NCBI RefSeq assembly: GCF_902502825.2
Contig: NZ_LR723670.1
Span: 3,192,001 to 3,256,000 of the forward strand
Direction: 5' to 3'
Length of the DNA stretch: 64,000 nt
DNA from: Pseudorhizobium flavum
Lineage (GTDB): Bacteria > Pseudomonadota > Alphaproteobacteria > Rhizobiales > Rhizobiaceae
Part shown: one piece after another, positions 16,833-26,550 of the stretch
Position numbering within the stretch: the first letter of the stretch is position 1
How the letters are laid out: each line of letters starts with the position of its first letter
The notes under the pieces: generated by a model
Databases searched by the model: none
What the model was told of the DNA's origin: nothing
The model's input: only the letters and a program-made list of their open reading frames with translations
Translations under genes and position numbers: made by a program

Positions 16833-18136
16833 ATGTCGAGGTTGGTTTCTACGGCGTCGGCATGCTGCTGCTGCTCCTGCTGTTGCGCGTACCCGTGGCG
16901 CTCGCCATGATCGCTGTTTCCTTTGGCGGCATTGCCAGCCTCCTCGGTATCAGGCCGGCCCTCGGCATCGTCACCTCGACACCTTACAGCTTTGTCGCCA
17001 GTTGGACGATGAGCGCCGTGCCGATGTTCCTGCTCATGGGCTTCGTCGCCTTTCACGCCGGGCTGACCGCCAGCCTGTTCGGCGCCGCCAAGGCGATCCT
17101 TTGGCGGGTACCGGGAGGGCTAGCCATCTCCTCCATCTTCGCCTGCACCGGGTTCGCGACCGTCTCTGGCTCTTCGATCGCCTGTGCGGCCGCCATGGGG
17201 CGGATCGCCATTCCGGAAATGGTCGCGGCCGGCTACAGGCCAAGCTTCGCCGCGGGTTCGATTGCAGCGGGCGGAACGATCGGCGCGCTGATCCCCCCAT
17301 CGATCCTTATGATCATCTACGGCGTCTTTGCCGAGACCTCGATAACCCAGGTCTTCATCGGCGGCATTGGCGTCGGGTTGTTGACCGCTTTGTTCTATTG
17401 CCTGGTGGTGCTGGGTTTCTGGTGGCTGCGACCTGACGTGGTACCACGCAACAGCGCCGGCACTTTCGGCGAAGCCGGCGGGCTGCCGGCAATCTTGAGA
17501 ATCTGGCCGCTCGCAATCCTCGTGGTTCTCGTGTTCGGCGGATTGTTTTCCGGCTATTTCACAGCGACGGAGGCGGGCGCAGTCGGCGCCGGCGGCGCGA
17601 TCCTTCTATCGCTGGTGACGGGCAAGCTCACCACGCACGTTCTGCGAACATCACTGCTCGAGACGCTGACGACCTGCGCTTCGCTCTTCATCATCGGCAT
17701 CGGCGCGTCCATGTTCACCCGCTTCCTCGGGATCACGGGGCTTTCCGGCTTCATCGGCTCCATGGTCGCCGGATCGGAACTCGGCTACGTCGAGCTGATG
17801 AGCATCATCGTGCTGATCTACCTCGTTCTGGGCATGTTCATGGAACCGTTCGGGGCCATGCTCGTGACGCTGCCGGTTCTGCTGCCGTTACTGAAGGCGG
17901 AAGGGATCAGCCTTGTCTGGTTCGGCGTCTTCGTCGTCAAGATGCTGGAGATCGGCATGATCACGCCACCCGTGGGGCTGAACGTCTTTGTCATCAGGAA
18001 CGTCGCGTCCAACTACGTTACCGTGGTCCAGATCTTCCGCGGTATAGTTCCCTTCCTGTTGGCAGACATCCTGGTGGTAGCGGTGGTGATAGCCTTTCCC
18101 GGCATCATCCTCAGCTTGCCGCTTCTCTTGCAGTAA
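16829..18136 (+). CDS. dctM: TRAP transporter large permease (DctM family)
   Basis: 435 residues, almost entirely hydrophobic. Family landmarks: GSSIACAAAMGRIAIPEM, GGTIGALIPPSILMIIYGV, GYFTATEAGAVGAGGA and MEIGMITPPVGLNVFVI. The start at 16829 overlaps dctQ by ATGA; an in-frame extension further upstream would run through dctQ in another frame and is not credible. This is the last gene of the crotonase operon. No clear terminator is seen in 18137-18244. Confidence 0.9.
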   Translation: MNVEVGFYGVGMLLLLLLLRVPVALAMIAVSFGGIASLLGIRPALGIVTSTPYSFVASWTMSAVPMFLLMGFVAFHAGLTASLFGAAKAILWRVPGGLAISSIFACTGFATVSGSSIACAAAMGRIAIPEMVAAGYRPSFAAGSIAAGGTIGALIPPSILMIIYGVFAETSITQVFIGGIGVGLLTALFYCLVVLGFWWLRPDVVPRNSAGTFGEAGGLPAILRIWPLAILVVLVFGGLFSGYFTATEAGAVGAGGAILLSLVTGKLTTHVLRTSLLETLTTCASLFIIGIGASMFTRFLGITGLSGFIGSMVAGSELGYVELMSIIVLIYLVLGMFMEPFGAMLVTLPVLLPLLKAEGISLVWFGVFVVKMLEIGMITPPVGLNVFVIRNVASNYVTVVQIFRGIVPFLLADILVVAVVIAFPGIILSLPLLLQ

Positions 18137-18244
18137 AAGCACGCGCGGGACGAGTTCTAGCGGAATGCTCGCCACGCAAGGCGCTCGCTTCCTCGGAACT
18201 GCAACGGTCTCACCGCAGCCCGGCACTTGATGCGAAGCGTGCCC

Positions 18245-18769
18245 CTACGGCTGGCGGCAAGCCGCCTCCAGATTGGCATCGTCCGCCGGCAGGTCGATCC
18301 ACTGCGCACCCGTAACCGAGCCGTCATCAGCGATCGACACGTCATTGCCGACGAGGTCGGCGCGGCGGTTGTTATCGCAGTCGAAAACAGCCTTGATCAC
18401 GGTCGTCTGCTGCCAGCGCGCGGCCAGGATCATCGACACCATGACCTGGCCGGGCTGTTGGGGATGCCGCTTGGCGGTGGAGGTTTCGACCGCCATGAAC
18501 CGCGTGGTCAGCGGGCGGATATAGGACCACGGCCTCCAAATGGCGCGCTCGGTGTTCGACCACGTCACCACCACGGACTGCGGGAACGAATTCCGCATCC
18601 GGTCGAACCAGCTATACTCGCTCCAGATGGCGTAGGAGATCATCCCGAGGCCAGCCGCGGCGGGGACGATCCATTTCGGCAGCCGCCCCCGGCTGATCCA
18701 TCTGACGCTCATGGCGATACCGGCCAGTGCCACACCAGCCACCACGGCGGCAATCAACTCGAACAACAT
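18245..18769 (-). CDS. Conserved membrane-anchored hypothetical protein
   Basis: 174 residues. Two hydrophobic segments at the N-terminus (about 1-22 and 31-49) precede a soluble domain containing FMAVETSTAKRHPQQPGQVM and AVFDCDNNRRADLVGNDV. I do not recognise a domain with known function. It follows the CNB/CBS/DUF294 gene by 15 nt on the same strand and so probably belongs to the symporter operon. A periplasmic or cytoplasmic position of the soluble part cannot be decided from the sequence. Confidence 0.7.
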   Translation of the reverse strand: MLFELIAAVVAGVALAGIAMSVRWISRGRLPKWIVPAAAGLGMISYAIWSEYSWFDRMRNSFPQSVVVTWSNTERAIWRPWSYIRPLTTRFMAVETSTAKRHPQQPGQVMVSMILAARWQQTTVIKAVFDCDNNRRADLVGNDVSIADDGSVTGAQWIDLPADDANLEAACRQP

Positions 18770-18784
18770 TTCCGACTTCTTCCT

Positions 18785-20611
18785 TTACACCGGAGCGCTT
18801 CCAGAATTGGCGAGCGCAGACTGCATGGTCCGCACCACCACGAAGGCGTCTCGCAAGTGCGACCTCTCGAAATCTCCGAACTCATAGGGTCCGAGATAAT
18901 TGTTTGGCCTTTCGCCAGCCTTGATCTGGTTTGCCTGGTTGCGCAGCCTGAAGTCGGCGATCAGATCATAGGCGGCAATCAGATCCCGCCCTCCGGCGCT
19001 GGAGATAATCCCCGCCTCCTCGGCCGCCAGCAGGCGCGCGCGGGTGTTGACGGGTGTCAGCCGTCCCGTCAACGCATAGACACGGGCAAGGTCAATCACT
19101 GGAACGACGCCACTGTGCTTCATGTCGATCTGGTTGCGATTCTCACCCACCCGGACGGTCGCAAATCCTCGCAACAAGCCGAGCGGCGGTGCATGCTTCA
19201 GCGAGTTACTGATCATGTGAGCGACGAATAGCGAGTTCCGACTCGCCTGCGCCAGGGTCTCGGCCTGCAGGTCCTGGTAGAGCTTCGTTTCCCCAACGAT
19301 CGGCCGCAGGTCGAACATGACGCTCGCCAGCATCTGCGCCGTCGGTTCGGGCTCCCGGATCCAGCTCCCGAAATATCCCTTCCACACGCTGACCGGCTGA
19401 CACCACCGGCGATTGGTCGCCATCATGTCGCCGGGGCAGAAGAAATAACCACAGGCATCCAGGTTATGGCTGACGAAGCGGGCAAGCTTTTCGAACCACG
19501 GGCGCTGGCTTTCTTGAAAACTGTCGTCAATGAAGATGCAGTTGTCCTGGTCGCTGACGCCCGTCTGTTCCTGGCGGCCCTGACTGCCACAGGCAAGCCA
19601 CAGATAGGGCACTGGTGGTGGACCGAGATCCGCCTCCGCGAGCGCTACAAGTCGGCGCGTCACCGCATCCGTGATGTCCGTGATCAGTCGCGTGACGACG
19701 TGATGCGCATTATTGCCTCCGACCAACTGAACCAGCAGCTGCGGGATCTTCGCCGTCACCGCACGAAGCTCACCCACGCCTTCCGCATTGGCGATCTCCC
19801 GGATGAGGATCGCCGAGGAGAGCGCCTGGAAACGCGTCAGGTCCGTTTGGGTGATCATTCCCATCAGGCGTCCACCACTGACGATCGGAAGGTGGCCGAT
19901 CCTCTTCTCCAGCATCAGATTGAGAACATCCGACCCCAGGTGGTTTTCCGAGAGGGTTAGCGGCTCCGCGGTCATGATCGCGCCGACCCTCGTGTTGATC
20001 GGATCAAGCCCCTGGGCAAGGACGCGAGAGGTCAGGTCGCGGGTCGTCACCAGACCGACAAGGCGGTCGCCATCGACGACGCCAAGGCTCGATACCCTTC
20101 TGTCCCGCATGATCTCGGCGGCGTGGCGTACGCTGTCTTCGGGCGAACAGGTGAGCGGCGGCGCCGACATCAGTTCTCCGACTTTCCGCATCGTCACGTC
20201 AGCCCGTCGAAGGTCGGTGGTGCGTCCGCGGGTGAAGAAGCGGGCATAGACAGGCTGTTCCAGCATCAGCCTCTTGAACTCGGCCGTCGGCAGAACAAGC
20301 AGGATTGCATCTGACAGCGCATTGGCGGTCGTCGCGGCGCGTCCATCGGCCATCAGACCGCGTTCGCCGAGGGAGTTTCTAGGGAACAGCTGCGAGATTA
20401 CCGTGCCGGACGCGTCGCGAACTTCGACGCTACCCTCCATGATGAGGAAGAGACCGGGCAGAGGTTCACCGCGAAAATAGATCTGATCTCCGCCAGATAC
20501 ATGGCGACATTCGAAGCGTGGTATCAGTCTGTCGAGCTCGTCCCGGGGTAGGCTGTCATAGGGATGAACTGTTTGCAGAAATCCCGCTATGTCGTGGGTT
20601 TCCACACCCAT
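18785..20611 (-). CDS. Cyclic-nucleotide-binding / CBS / DUF294 putative nucleotidyltransferase
   Basis: 608 residues. In order: a cyclic-nucleotide-binding-like domain (about 20-130: GGDQIYFRGEPLPGLFLIMEG), two CBS motifs (about 145-270: VSSLGVVDGDRLVGLVTTRD and IGHLPIVSGGRLMGMITQTD), then the DUF294 nucleotidyltransferase-like region (LWLACGSQGRQEQTGVSDQDN, a GlnD-like GSxxRxE...D.D variant) and its C-terminal helical domain. ATG 20611 is preferred to an ATG 27 nt upstream; neither has a strong ribosome site. Proteins of this layout accompany DUF4212/SSS symporters in many bacteria and are thought to control transport or nucleotide signalling; the reaction is unknown. Confidence 0.85.
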   Translation of the reverse strand: MGVETHDIAGFLQTVHPYDSLPRDELDRLIPRFECRHVSGGDQIYFRGEPLPGLFLIMEGSVEVRDASGTVISQLFPRNSLGERGLMADGRAATTANALSDAILLVLPTAEFKRLMLEQPVYARFFTRGRTTDLRRADVTMRKVGELMSAPPLTCSPEDSVRHAAEIMRDRRVSSLGVVDGDRLVGLVTTRDLTSRVLAQGLDPINTRVGAIMTAEPLTLSENHLGSDVLNLMLEKRIGHLPIVSGGRLMGMITQTDLTRFQALSSAILIREIANAEGVGELRAVTAKIPQLLVQLVGGNNAHHVVTRLITDITDAVTRRLVALAEADLGPPPVPYLWLACGSQGRQEQTGVSDQDNCIFIDDSFQESQRPWFEKLARFVSHNLDACGYFFCPGDMMATNRRWCQPVSVWKGYFGSWIREPEPTAQMLASVMFDLRPIVGETKLYQDLQAETLAQASRNSLFVAHMISNSLKHAPPLGLLRGFATVRVGENRNQIDMKHSGVVPVIDLARVYALTGRLTPVNTRARLLAAEEAGIISSAGGRDLIAAYDLIADFRLRNQANQIKAGERPNNYLGPYEFGDFERSHLRDAFVVVRTMQSALANSGSAPV

Positions 20612-20654
20612 GAAGCCCTCATATGGCCGTATCGGCAACCCTCGACTGAAAGAA

Positions 20655-20683
20655 GGAAGGCGGCAGGATTACTGCCGCCTTCC
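20655..20683 (-). terminator. Terminator-like hairpin after the symporter gene
   Basis: A perfect 12-bp stem (GGAAGGCGGCAG at 20655-20666 with its complement at 20672-20683) and a 5-nt loop, lying 14 nt beyond the symporter stop on the minus strand, then a pyrimidine-rich CCTTCTTTC. It could separate the symporter pair from the downstream DUF294 gene, fully or partly. Confidence 0.7.
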
Positions 20684-20696
20684 GAGAGCTTGGCTG

Positions 20697-22463
20697 TTAG
20701 TGGTGGGTCGCCGCACCGGCACCGCGAGGTACGCGGATCGACTCGACGAGATCCTGCACGTGCTGCGGCGGTGCCTGCGTCATCATCGAGACGACATAGG
20801 CGGTGCCGAAGTTGAGCAGCGCACCGATCGGGCCGAACGCCGTCGGCGGGATGCCGAACAGGTAGTTGGCCGGTACGTTTTCTACCATGTTCGTGCCGGG
20901 GATGAAGAACCAACCCAGGTAGGCGAACAGATAGAGGCAGGTCACGATCAGACCGACGAGCATGCCGAGGGTGGCGCCGACCGAGTTGATGCGCTTCGAG
21001 AAGATGCCCATCATCAGGACCGGGAAGATGCTCGCTGCGGCGAGACCGAAGGCAAGTGCAACGGTCTGGGCCGCAAAGCCCGGCGGGTTTAGACCCAGCA
21101 GAGTTGCCACCAGGATTGCACCGGCCATCGAGATACGCGCGACCAGCAGCTCGCCCTTCTCCGAAATGTTCGGAACGAGCCAGTCCTTCACCAGGTCGTG
21201 GCTGATAGCCGACGAGATGGCGAGCAACAGGCCAGCAGCCGTCGACAGAGCGGCAGCGAGACCGCCGGCTGCGATGAGGCCGATCACCCAGCCCGGAAGC
21301 TGCGCGATTTCTGGATTTGCGAGAACCAGGATGTCGTTGTTGATGGTCAGTTCGTTGCCGGTCCAGCCACGCTGCGTTGCGGTTTCGGTAAAGCCGGCAG
21401 CCGCGTCGTTATAGTACTGGATGCGACCATCGCCGTTCTTGTCCTCGAACTTGAGAAGGCCGGTGGTCTCCCAGTTGCGCATCCAGTCAGGCCGCTGCTC
21501 GTATTCGACAGCCTGTTCCTGCGGACCGTTCGGGAAGATGGTGTCGATGATGTTGAGGCGCGCCATGGCACCGACAGCCGGAGCCGTGAGGTAGAGAAGC
21601 GCAATGAACACCAGCGCCCAGCCTGCCGACCAGCGGGCATCAGCCACCTTCGGAACGGTGAAGAAGCGGATGATGACGTGCGGAAGACCGGCAGTACCGA
21701 TCATCAGCGACAGGGTGAACAGGAACATGTTCAGCATGCTGCCCTGGGCGGTATAGGCGTTGAAGCCGAGGTCGGTGACCACCTGATCGAGCTTCTGCAG
21801 AAGCGGCAGTCCTGATTCCGTATGGGTCGAGAACAGGCCTAGCCAGGGAAGCGGGTTGCCCGTCAGCTGCAGCGAAATGAAGATCGCCGGGATCGAGTAG
21901 GCAATGATCAGGACGATATACTGGGCCACCTGCGTGTAGGTGATGCCCTTCATCCCGCCGAGAACGGCATACACGAAGACGACGGCGGACGCGATCCACA
22001 GACCGGTCGAGACGTTGACTTCGAGGAAGCGCGAGAAGGCGACGCCGGCACCGGTCATCTGGCCGATAACATAGGTCACCGAGATGATGATGAGGCAGAT
22101 CACAGCCACAAGGCGAGCCGACTGGCTGTAGAAGCGGTCGCCGATGAACTGCGGTACGGTGTACTTGCCGAATTTGCGCAGATACGGAGCGAGCAGGAGA
22201 GCCAGCAGGACGTAGCCGCCGGTCCAGCCCATGAGATAGGTGGAGTTGGCATAGCCGACGCCGGCAATGAGACCTGCCATGGAGATGAAGGAGGCGGCCG
22301 ACATCCAGTCCGCAGCCGTGGCCATCCCGTTCATGACCGGATTGACACCGCGGTTGGCGGCGTAGAATTCAGCGGTAGAGCCCGCCCGGGCCCAGATCGC
22401 GATGCCGATATAGAGCGCGAAGGACGCGCCCACGATCAGCAGGTTGAGTGTATACTGGTCCAT
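20697..22463 (-). CDS. Sodium:solute symporter large subunit (SSS family, DUF4212-associated)
   Basis: 588 residues with about 13 hydrophobic segments. SSS-family stretches include GYVLLALLLAPYLRKFGKYTVPQF, the sodium-site region AADWMSAASFISMAGLI, and VLGGMKGITYTQVAQYIVL. A large soluble loop (EYEQRPDWMRNWETTGLLKFEDKNGDGRIQYYND) interrupts the membrane part and contains an EF-hand-like DKNGDGRIQYYND. The small DUF4212 protein immediately upstream identifies the two-component symporter subgroup, often annotated as acetate or small organic acid permeases. Substrate not determined by sequence. Ribosome site GGGGGA precedes ATG 22463. Confidence 0.88.
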   Translation of the reverse strand: MDQYTLNLLIVGASFALYIGIAIWARAGSTAEFYAANRGVNPVMNGMATAADWMSAASFISMAGLIAGVGYANSTYLMGWTGGYVLLALLLAPYLRKFGKYTVPQFIGDRFYSQSARLVAVICLIIISVTYVIGQMTGAGVAFSRFLEVNVSTGLWIASAVVFVYAVLGGMKGITYTQVAQYIVLIIAYSIPAIFISLQLTGNPLPWLGLFSTHTESGLPLLQKLDQVVTDLGFNAYTAQGSMLNMFLFTLSLMIGTAGLPHVIIRFFTVPKVADARWSAGWALVFIALLYLTAPAVGAMARLNIIDTIFPNGPQEQAVEYEQRPDWMRNWETTGLLKFEDKNGDGRIQYYNDAAAGFTETATQRGWTGNELTINNDILVLANPEIAQLPGWVIGLIAAGGLAAALSTAAGLLLAISSAISHDLVKDWLVPNISEKGELLVARISMAGAILVATLLGLNPPGFAAQTVALAFGLAAASIFPVLMMGIFSKRINSVGATLGMLVGLIVTCLYLFAYLGWFFIPGTNMVENVPANYLFGIPPTAFGPIGALLNFGTAYVVSMMTQAPPQHVQDLVESIRVPRGAGAATHH

Positions 22464-22477
22464 TGTTCCCCCGTCCC

Positions 22478-22738
22478 TTACTGCTCTTCTACGCCGTGCT
22501 CACGATCGAGCCGGTTCATGTAGATTGAGTAATAGAAAATCAGCGCGATGAAGACGATGATCGAGCCCTGCTGTGCGAACCAGAAGCCCAGATCGGTCCC
22601 CCCGACCGGGATCCCCGAAAGCATGGGACGCAAAAGGATGCCGAAGCCGTAGGATACGATCGCCCAGATCACCAAGCAGATGGTGATGATGCGAATATTT
22701 GCTGCCCAATAGGCATTGGACGATGATTTGTCCGTCAC
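22478..22738 (-). CDS. DUF4212 sodium:solute symporter small subunit
   Basis: 86 residues from a GTG start with GGAGGAGG 6 nt upstream; the longer open frame upstream lacks such a site. Two hydrophobic helices (about 15-35 and 49-70) and the family wording YWAANIRIITICLVIWAIVS and WFAQQGSIIVFIALIFYYSI identify the DUF4212 partner of SSS transporters. The large subunit follows after 14 nt, so the two are expected at equal dose. Confidence 0.88.
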   Translation of the reverse strand: MTDKSSSNAYWAANIRIITICLVIWAIVSYGFGILLRPMLSGIPVGGTDLGFWFAQQGSIIVFIALIFYYSIYMNRLDREHGVEEQ

Positions 22739-23082
22739 GTGTACCTCCTCCAAAATTCGCGTCCCCCTGAGGACGCAACCTCCTGTCCAAACGCTCACCG
22801 AATCCCAACACGAATGGACAAGTGTCAAGAAGTACCTAATCGGTTAGGGTGCGTACATTCTCCGATAGTCGTAGTTGTCGAAAGCCCATTACTTTGGGCT
22901 TCGAAAGACGAGTTTTCCACAGGAACACGCGAAAGGCGCTAGGCGCAAAAGTCTTGTGTGCCGTCCGCGGCAAAGGCCGCGTTGGACTGGGCTACCCTAA
23001 GTCGCTCGATTGAGGTCCCTCAAGGGCTCCCGACCCCGGCTGGAAAGTGCCGGCCGGAACAATCCGGCCGGCACTGGGCATA
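22739..23082. other. Intergenic region upstream of the symporter pair
   Basis: 344 nt without a convincing gene. It holds the ribosome site of the DUF4212 gene, a small dyad CCTAA-TCGG-TTAGG (22835-22848) that could be an operator for the symporter operon, and the proX terminator listed separately. The 22920-23040 part shows nothing recognisable. Confidence 0.5.
23046..23075 (-). terminator. Terminator of the glycine-betaine operon
   Basis: AGTGCCGGCCGG and CCGGCCGGCACT form a perfect 12-bp GC-rich stem around a 6-nt loop, 7 nt past the proX stop, followed on the minus strand by CTTTCC. It ends the proV-proW-proX transcript. Confidence 0.78.
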
Positions 23083-23952
23083 TCACTCTTCGCCGAGCCA
23101 GGCGTTTACCTGGTCCGGATGGTCTTCGATATACTTCGCCACGGCCTCCTCGTAGGACGTCTCCTGCGCGTTGAACATGCCCGCCTGCAGGTCGTCGATC
23201 GGCAGTTGCATCCTCGAGAGGAACCCGGCAACTTCCGGATTGTCTTCCTTGAAGCCCTTGCGAGCGAGAACGTCCACATGTTCAGCTTCGCCCAGGGAGG
23301 TCTTCGGATCCTCGATATAGCGGATGTCGTACTTGCCGAACATCCAGTGTGGGCTCCAGGACGTTGCTACGAACCAGTCCTCGGAGCGAACGGCGCGGTC
23401 GACGGTGGTCAACATGCCCGCCTCGCTGGAGATCTGCAGCTTGTAGTCGTCGAGGCCATAATCCTTCAGCGCCTGCTGAGACAGGCGCGTCAGTCCGGCG
23501 CCCGGGTCGATACCTTGGACAGTGTTGCCGAGCTTCTCCTTGACCTCGTCCTTGGCAAGGTCTTCCATCGAACTGATGGCGTCTTCCGGGATATAGTTCG
23601 GCACGACCCAGCCCAGTTTGGCGTTCTCGTAGACGGTGCCGAGCGTTTCTACGTCGTCCTTGATCTTCGCATAGTAGTCGGCATGCGTCTGCGGAAGCCA
23701 TGCCATCATCATTGCGTCCAGATCGCCGCGGCTGACGCCCTGGTAGAGCGGTGCGACATCCGTCTGCACCAGTTCGACCTCCTGGCCGAGTTCGTCCTTG
23801 ATCAGTTTCGCGGCAAGCTTGGTGACGAACTCCGCATCCGACCATGCCGCCCAACCGATCTTCACCGGTTTTGCATCCTGGGCCAGGGCGATTGTGGAAA
23901 CGCTGCCGGCGATAACGGCCGCGAGGCTCAGCGATACGAGTTTCTTGATCAT
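23083..23952 (-). CDS. proX: Glycine betaine/choline ABC transporter substrate-binding protein (OpuAC/ProX-like)
   Basis: 289 residues with a clear signal peptide (MIKKLVSLSLAAVIAGSVSTIALA, cleavage near residue 24). The mature protein has the OpuAC fold wording: KIGWAAWSDAEFVTKLAAKL, DLDAMMMAWLPQTHADYY and NYIPEDAISSMEDLA, with several tryptophans of the type forming a quaternary-ammonium cage. AAAAAAGGAG precedes ATG 23952; a longer upstream frame overlaps the permease gene and is not credible. It is the last gene of the operon after ATPase and permease. Confidence 0.9.
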   Translation of the reverse strand: MIKKLVSLSLAAVIAGSVSTIALAQDAKPVKIGWAAWSDAEFVTKLAAKLIKDELGQEVELVQTDVAPLYQGVSRGDLDAMMMAWLPQTHADYYAKIKDDVETLGTVYENAKLGWVVPNYIPEDAISSMEDLAKDEVKEKLGNTVQGIDPGAGLTRLSQQALKDYGLDDYKLQISSEAGMLTTVDRAVRSEDWFVATSWSPHWMFGKYDIRYIEDPKTSLGEAEHVDVLARKGFKEDNPEVAGFLSRMQLPIDDLQAGMFNAQETSYEEAVAKYIEDHPDQVNAWLGEE

Positions 23953-24013
23953 GTCTGCTCCTTTTTTGAAGGTTCGCATAAGGCGGAATGCCCAAGTGTG
24001 GTCTGCGCGACGT

Positions 24014-24895
<882 letters not shown>

Positions 24896-24919
24896 GATTG
24901 CATCCTATCCGTGATCTGC

Positions 24920-26167
24920 TCAGCTGGCGCGATCAAGCGTCTCGAGAAGCATTGATTTGCTGATAGAGCCGAGATAGCGGCCCTCGTCATCGACCACGGG
25001 GAGCGGCCAGGGACTGCCGGCCACCCTGCCGAGAAGATCCGACAGGGGCTCGGTTGCCGCGATCGGCTCGATGTCGGTCAGAAATGCGCTTCGGTAGGGA
25101 TCGGCAGCCTTTGACCTGACCTTTTCCACCAGCGAGGTCAGGCTGACGATGCCTTGGTACTTCTTGTCGCGACCGACGACGATCGCGTACTCCCGGTCGA
25201 AGTTCTGCATCCGCTCAAGCGCAGCGGCCGCTGATACGCCCTGACGATCGATAATCGTCACCTGCGTCTTGCGGGCAATGTCCCCGGCCTTGAAGACTTG
25301 GGTGACGTCCACGTTGCGGAAGAAGGACCGGACGTAGTCGTTGGCGGGCCGGGTGACGATCTGGTCCGGCGTACCGACCTGGATCACGCTGCCGTTCTGC
25401 ATGATGCAGATCCGGTCACCGATCCGCATCGCCTCGTCGAGATCGTGGCTGACGAAGACGATGGTCCGGCTATGCTCCGCCTGAAGGCGGACAAGTTCGT
25501 CCTGCATTTCCGTGCGGATCAACGGGTCGAGCGCCGAAAAGGCTTCATCCATCAGCAAGATCGTGGGTTCGCTGGCAAGCGCCCGGGCGAGCCCCACGCG
25601 CTGCTTCATGCCGCCGGAAAGCTGGTTCGGCCGACTGTCGGCATAACCCTCGAGGCCGACAGCCTTCAGGGCGACCATGGCCTTTTCTTTCCGTTCCCGC
25701 TCGCCGATACCGGCGACCTCCAGCCCAAACGCAGCATTGTTCAGTACGGTCCGGTTGGGCAGAAGCGCAAAAGACTGGAACACCATGCTTATATCGCGTC
25801 GGCGAATATCGATGAGCTCGCGACGCGACATCTTGGTGATGTCTCGCCCGTCGATCTCGATCGACCCTGCGGTCGGCTCGATCAGACGGTTGAGAAGTCG
25901 CAACAGCGTGGATTTTCCGGAACCGGAAAGGCCCATGATGACGAAGATCTCGCCTTCGCGAATGTCGAAGCTGGCATCGTTGACACCAATGGCACAGCCG
26001 GTCGCTGCGTGGATTTCCGGCTTCGACTTGCCACCCCGGACCATCTCCATGGCTTTATCCGGTCGTTCGCCAAAAACCTTGAACACGTTCCTCAACGTGA
26101 TCTTTCGCGGGGCATCAGAGCCGGCCATATCGCCAGCGGACACCACGGAAGAAGTAGAATTATTCAT
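24920..26167 (-). CDS. proV: Glycine betaine/proline ABC transporter ATPase with CBS domains (ProV/OpuAA-like)
   Basis: 415 residues from ATG 26167 (MNNSTSSVV). Walker A is GLSGSGKST, the signature is LSGGMKQRVGLARAL, Walker B is ILLMDEAFSALDP, and the switch His is in FVSHDLDEA. It has the ProV-type N-terminal extension (FKVFGERPDKAMEMVRGGKSK) and a C-terminal pair of CBS motifs (about 285-410), which in OpuA sense ionic strength. The ribosome site is weak; an ATG 39 nt further upstream is possible. First gene of the operon. A 25-bp perfect hairpin lies 122 nt upstream of the start. Confidence 0.88.
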   Translation of the reverse strand: MNNSTSSVVSAGDMAGSDAPRKITLRNVFKVFGERPDKAMEMVRGGKSKPEIHAATGCAIGVNDASFDIREGEIFVIMGLSGSGKSTLLRLLNRLIEPTAGSIEIDGRDITKMSRRELIDIRRRDISMVFQSFALLPNRTVLNNAAFGLEVAGIGERERKEKAMVALKAVGLEGYADSRPNQLSGGMKQRVGLARALASEPTILLMDEAFSALDPLIRTEMQDELVRLQAEHSRTIVFVSHDLDEAMRIGDRICIMQNGSVIQVGTPDQIVTRPANDYVRSFFRNVDVTQVFKAGDIARKTQVTIIDRQGVSAAAALERMQNFDREYAIVVGRDKKYQGIVSLTSLVEKVRSKAADPYRSAFLTDIEPIAATEPLSDLLGRVAGSPWPLPVVDDEGRYLGSISKSMLLETLDRAS

Positions 26168-26550
26168 CTTGCAACGGCCTCGCACCACGGCGAGGCAAAC
26201 CTCCATCAGTATAAAATATACGCTCAACAAACGAACGACCAAGCGCAGACTTTCTGAAGTTACACAGGGTCGTATCATACTATTTCTAATCGCATCTCGA
26301 TTGGGATCTGACGGAAGAACGTCAGATCCCAATCGAGATGCGATGTGCTGAGCGCCAGCAGACAAAACGCCATCCCATCAGGAGACACTATCCTGTCTAA
26401 AGAAACGGAATTGCGATGTCCATGAAAAAACGGAACGAACAACGCGCAATCCGCGATATTCCATTCTCAAACACCCTCGTTCAGCGGGCGGCTTGGGAAT
26501 ATTTTGCCCAATCAGGTTGCGGACAGCCGCCTACTCATGCTGCACGGAAG
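26168..26550. other. Region upstream of the betaine operon and downstream of cysG
   Basis: 383 nt between the proV start and the cysG stop. It should hold the osmotically controlled promoter of proVWX; AT-rich sequence occurs at 26160-26290. The main visible structure is the 25-bp perfect hairpin at 26289-26344. A 165-codon open frame on the plus strand from 26416 crosses into cysG antisense and looks like a shadow. Confidence 0.5.
26289..26344. repeat. Perfect 25-bp inverted repeat with 6-nt loop
   Basis: Arms 26289-26313 and 26320-26344 are exact reverse complements (25 of 25) around GAAGAA. The flanking bases do not pair. No U-run follows on either strand, so it does not look like a standard intrinsic terminator. 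It may be an mRNA leader hairpin, a regulatory site or a palindromic element. Confidence 0.9.

Noticed and set aside
26289..26344. Reading the 25-bp hairpin as an ordinary terminator of cysG or proV
   Set aside because: No U-run on either strand, and it lies upstream of proV, not after a gene on that strand at usual distance.
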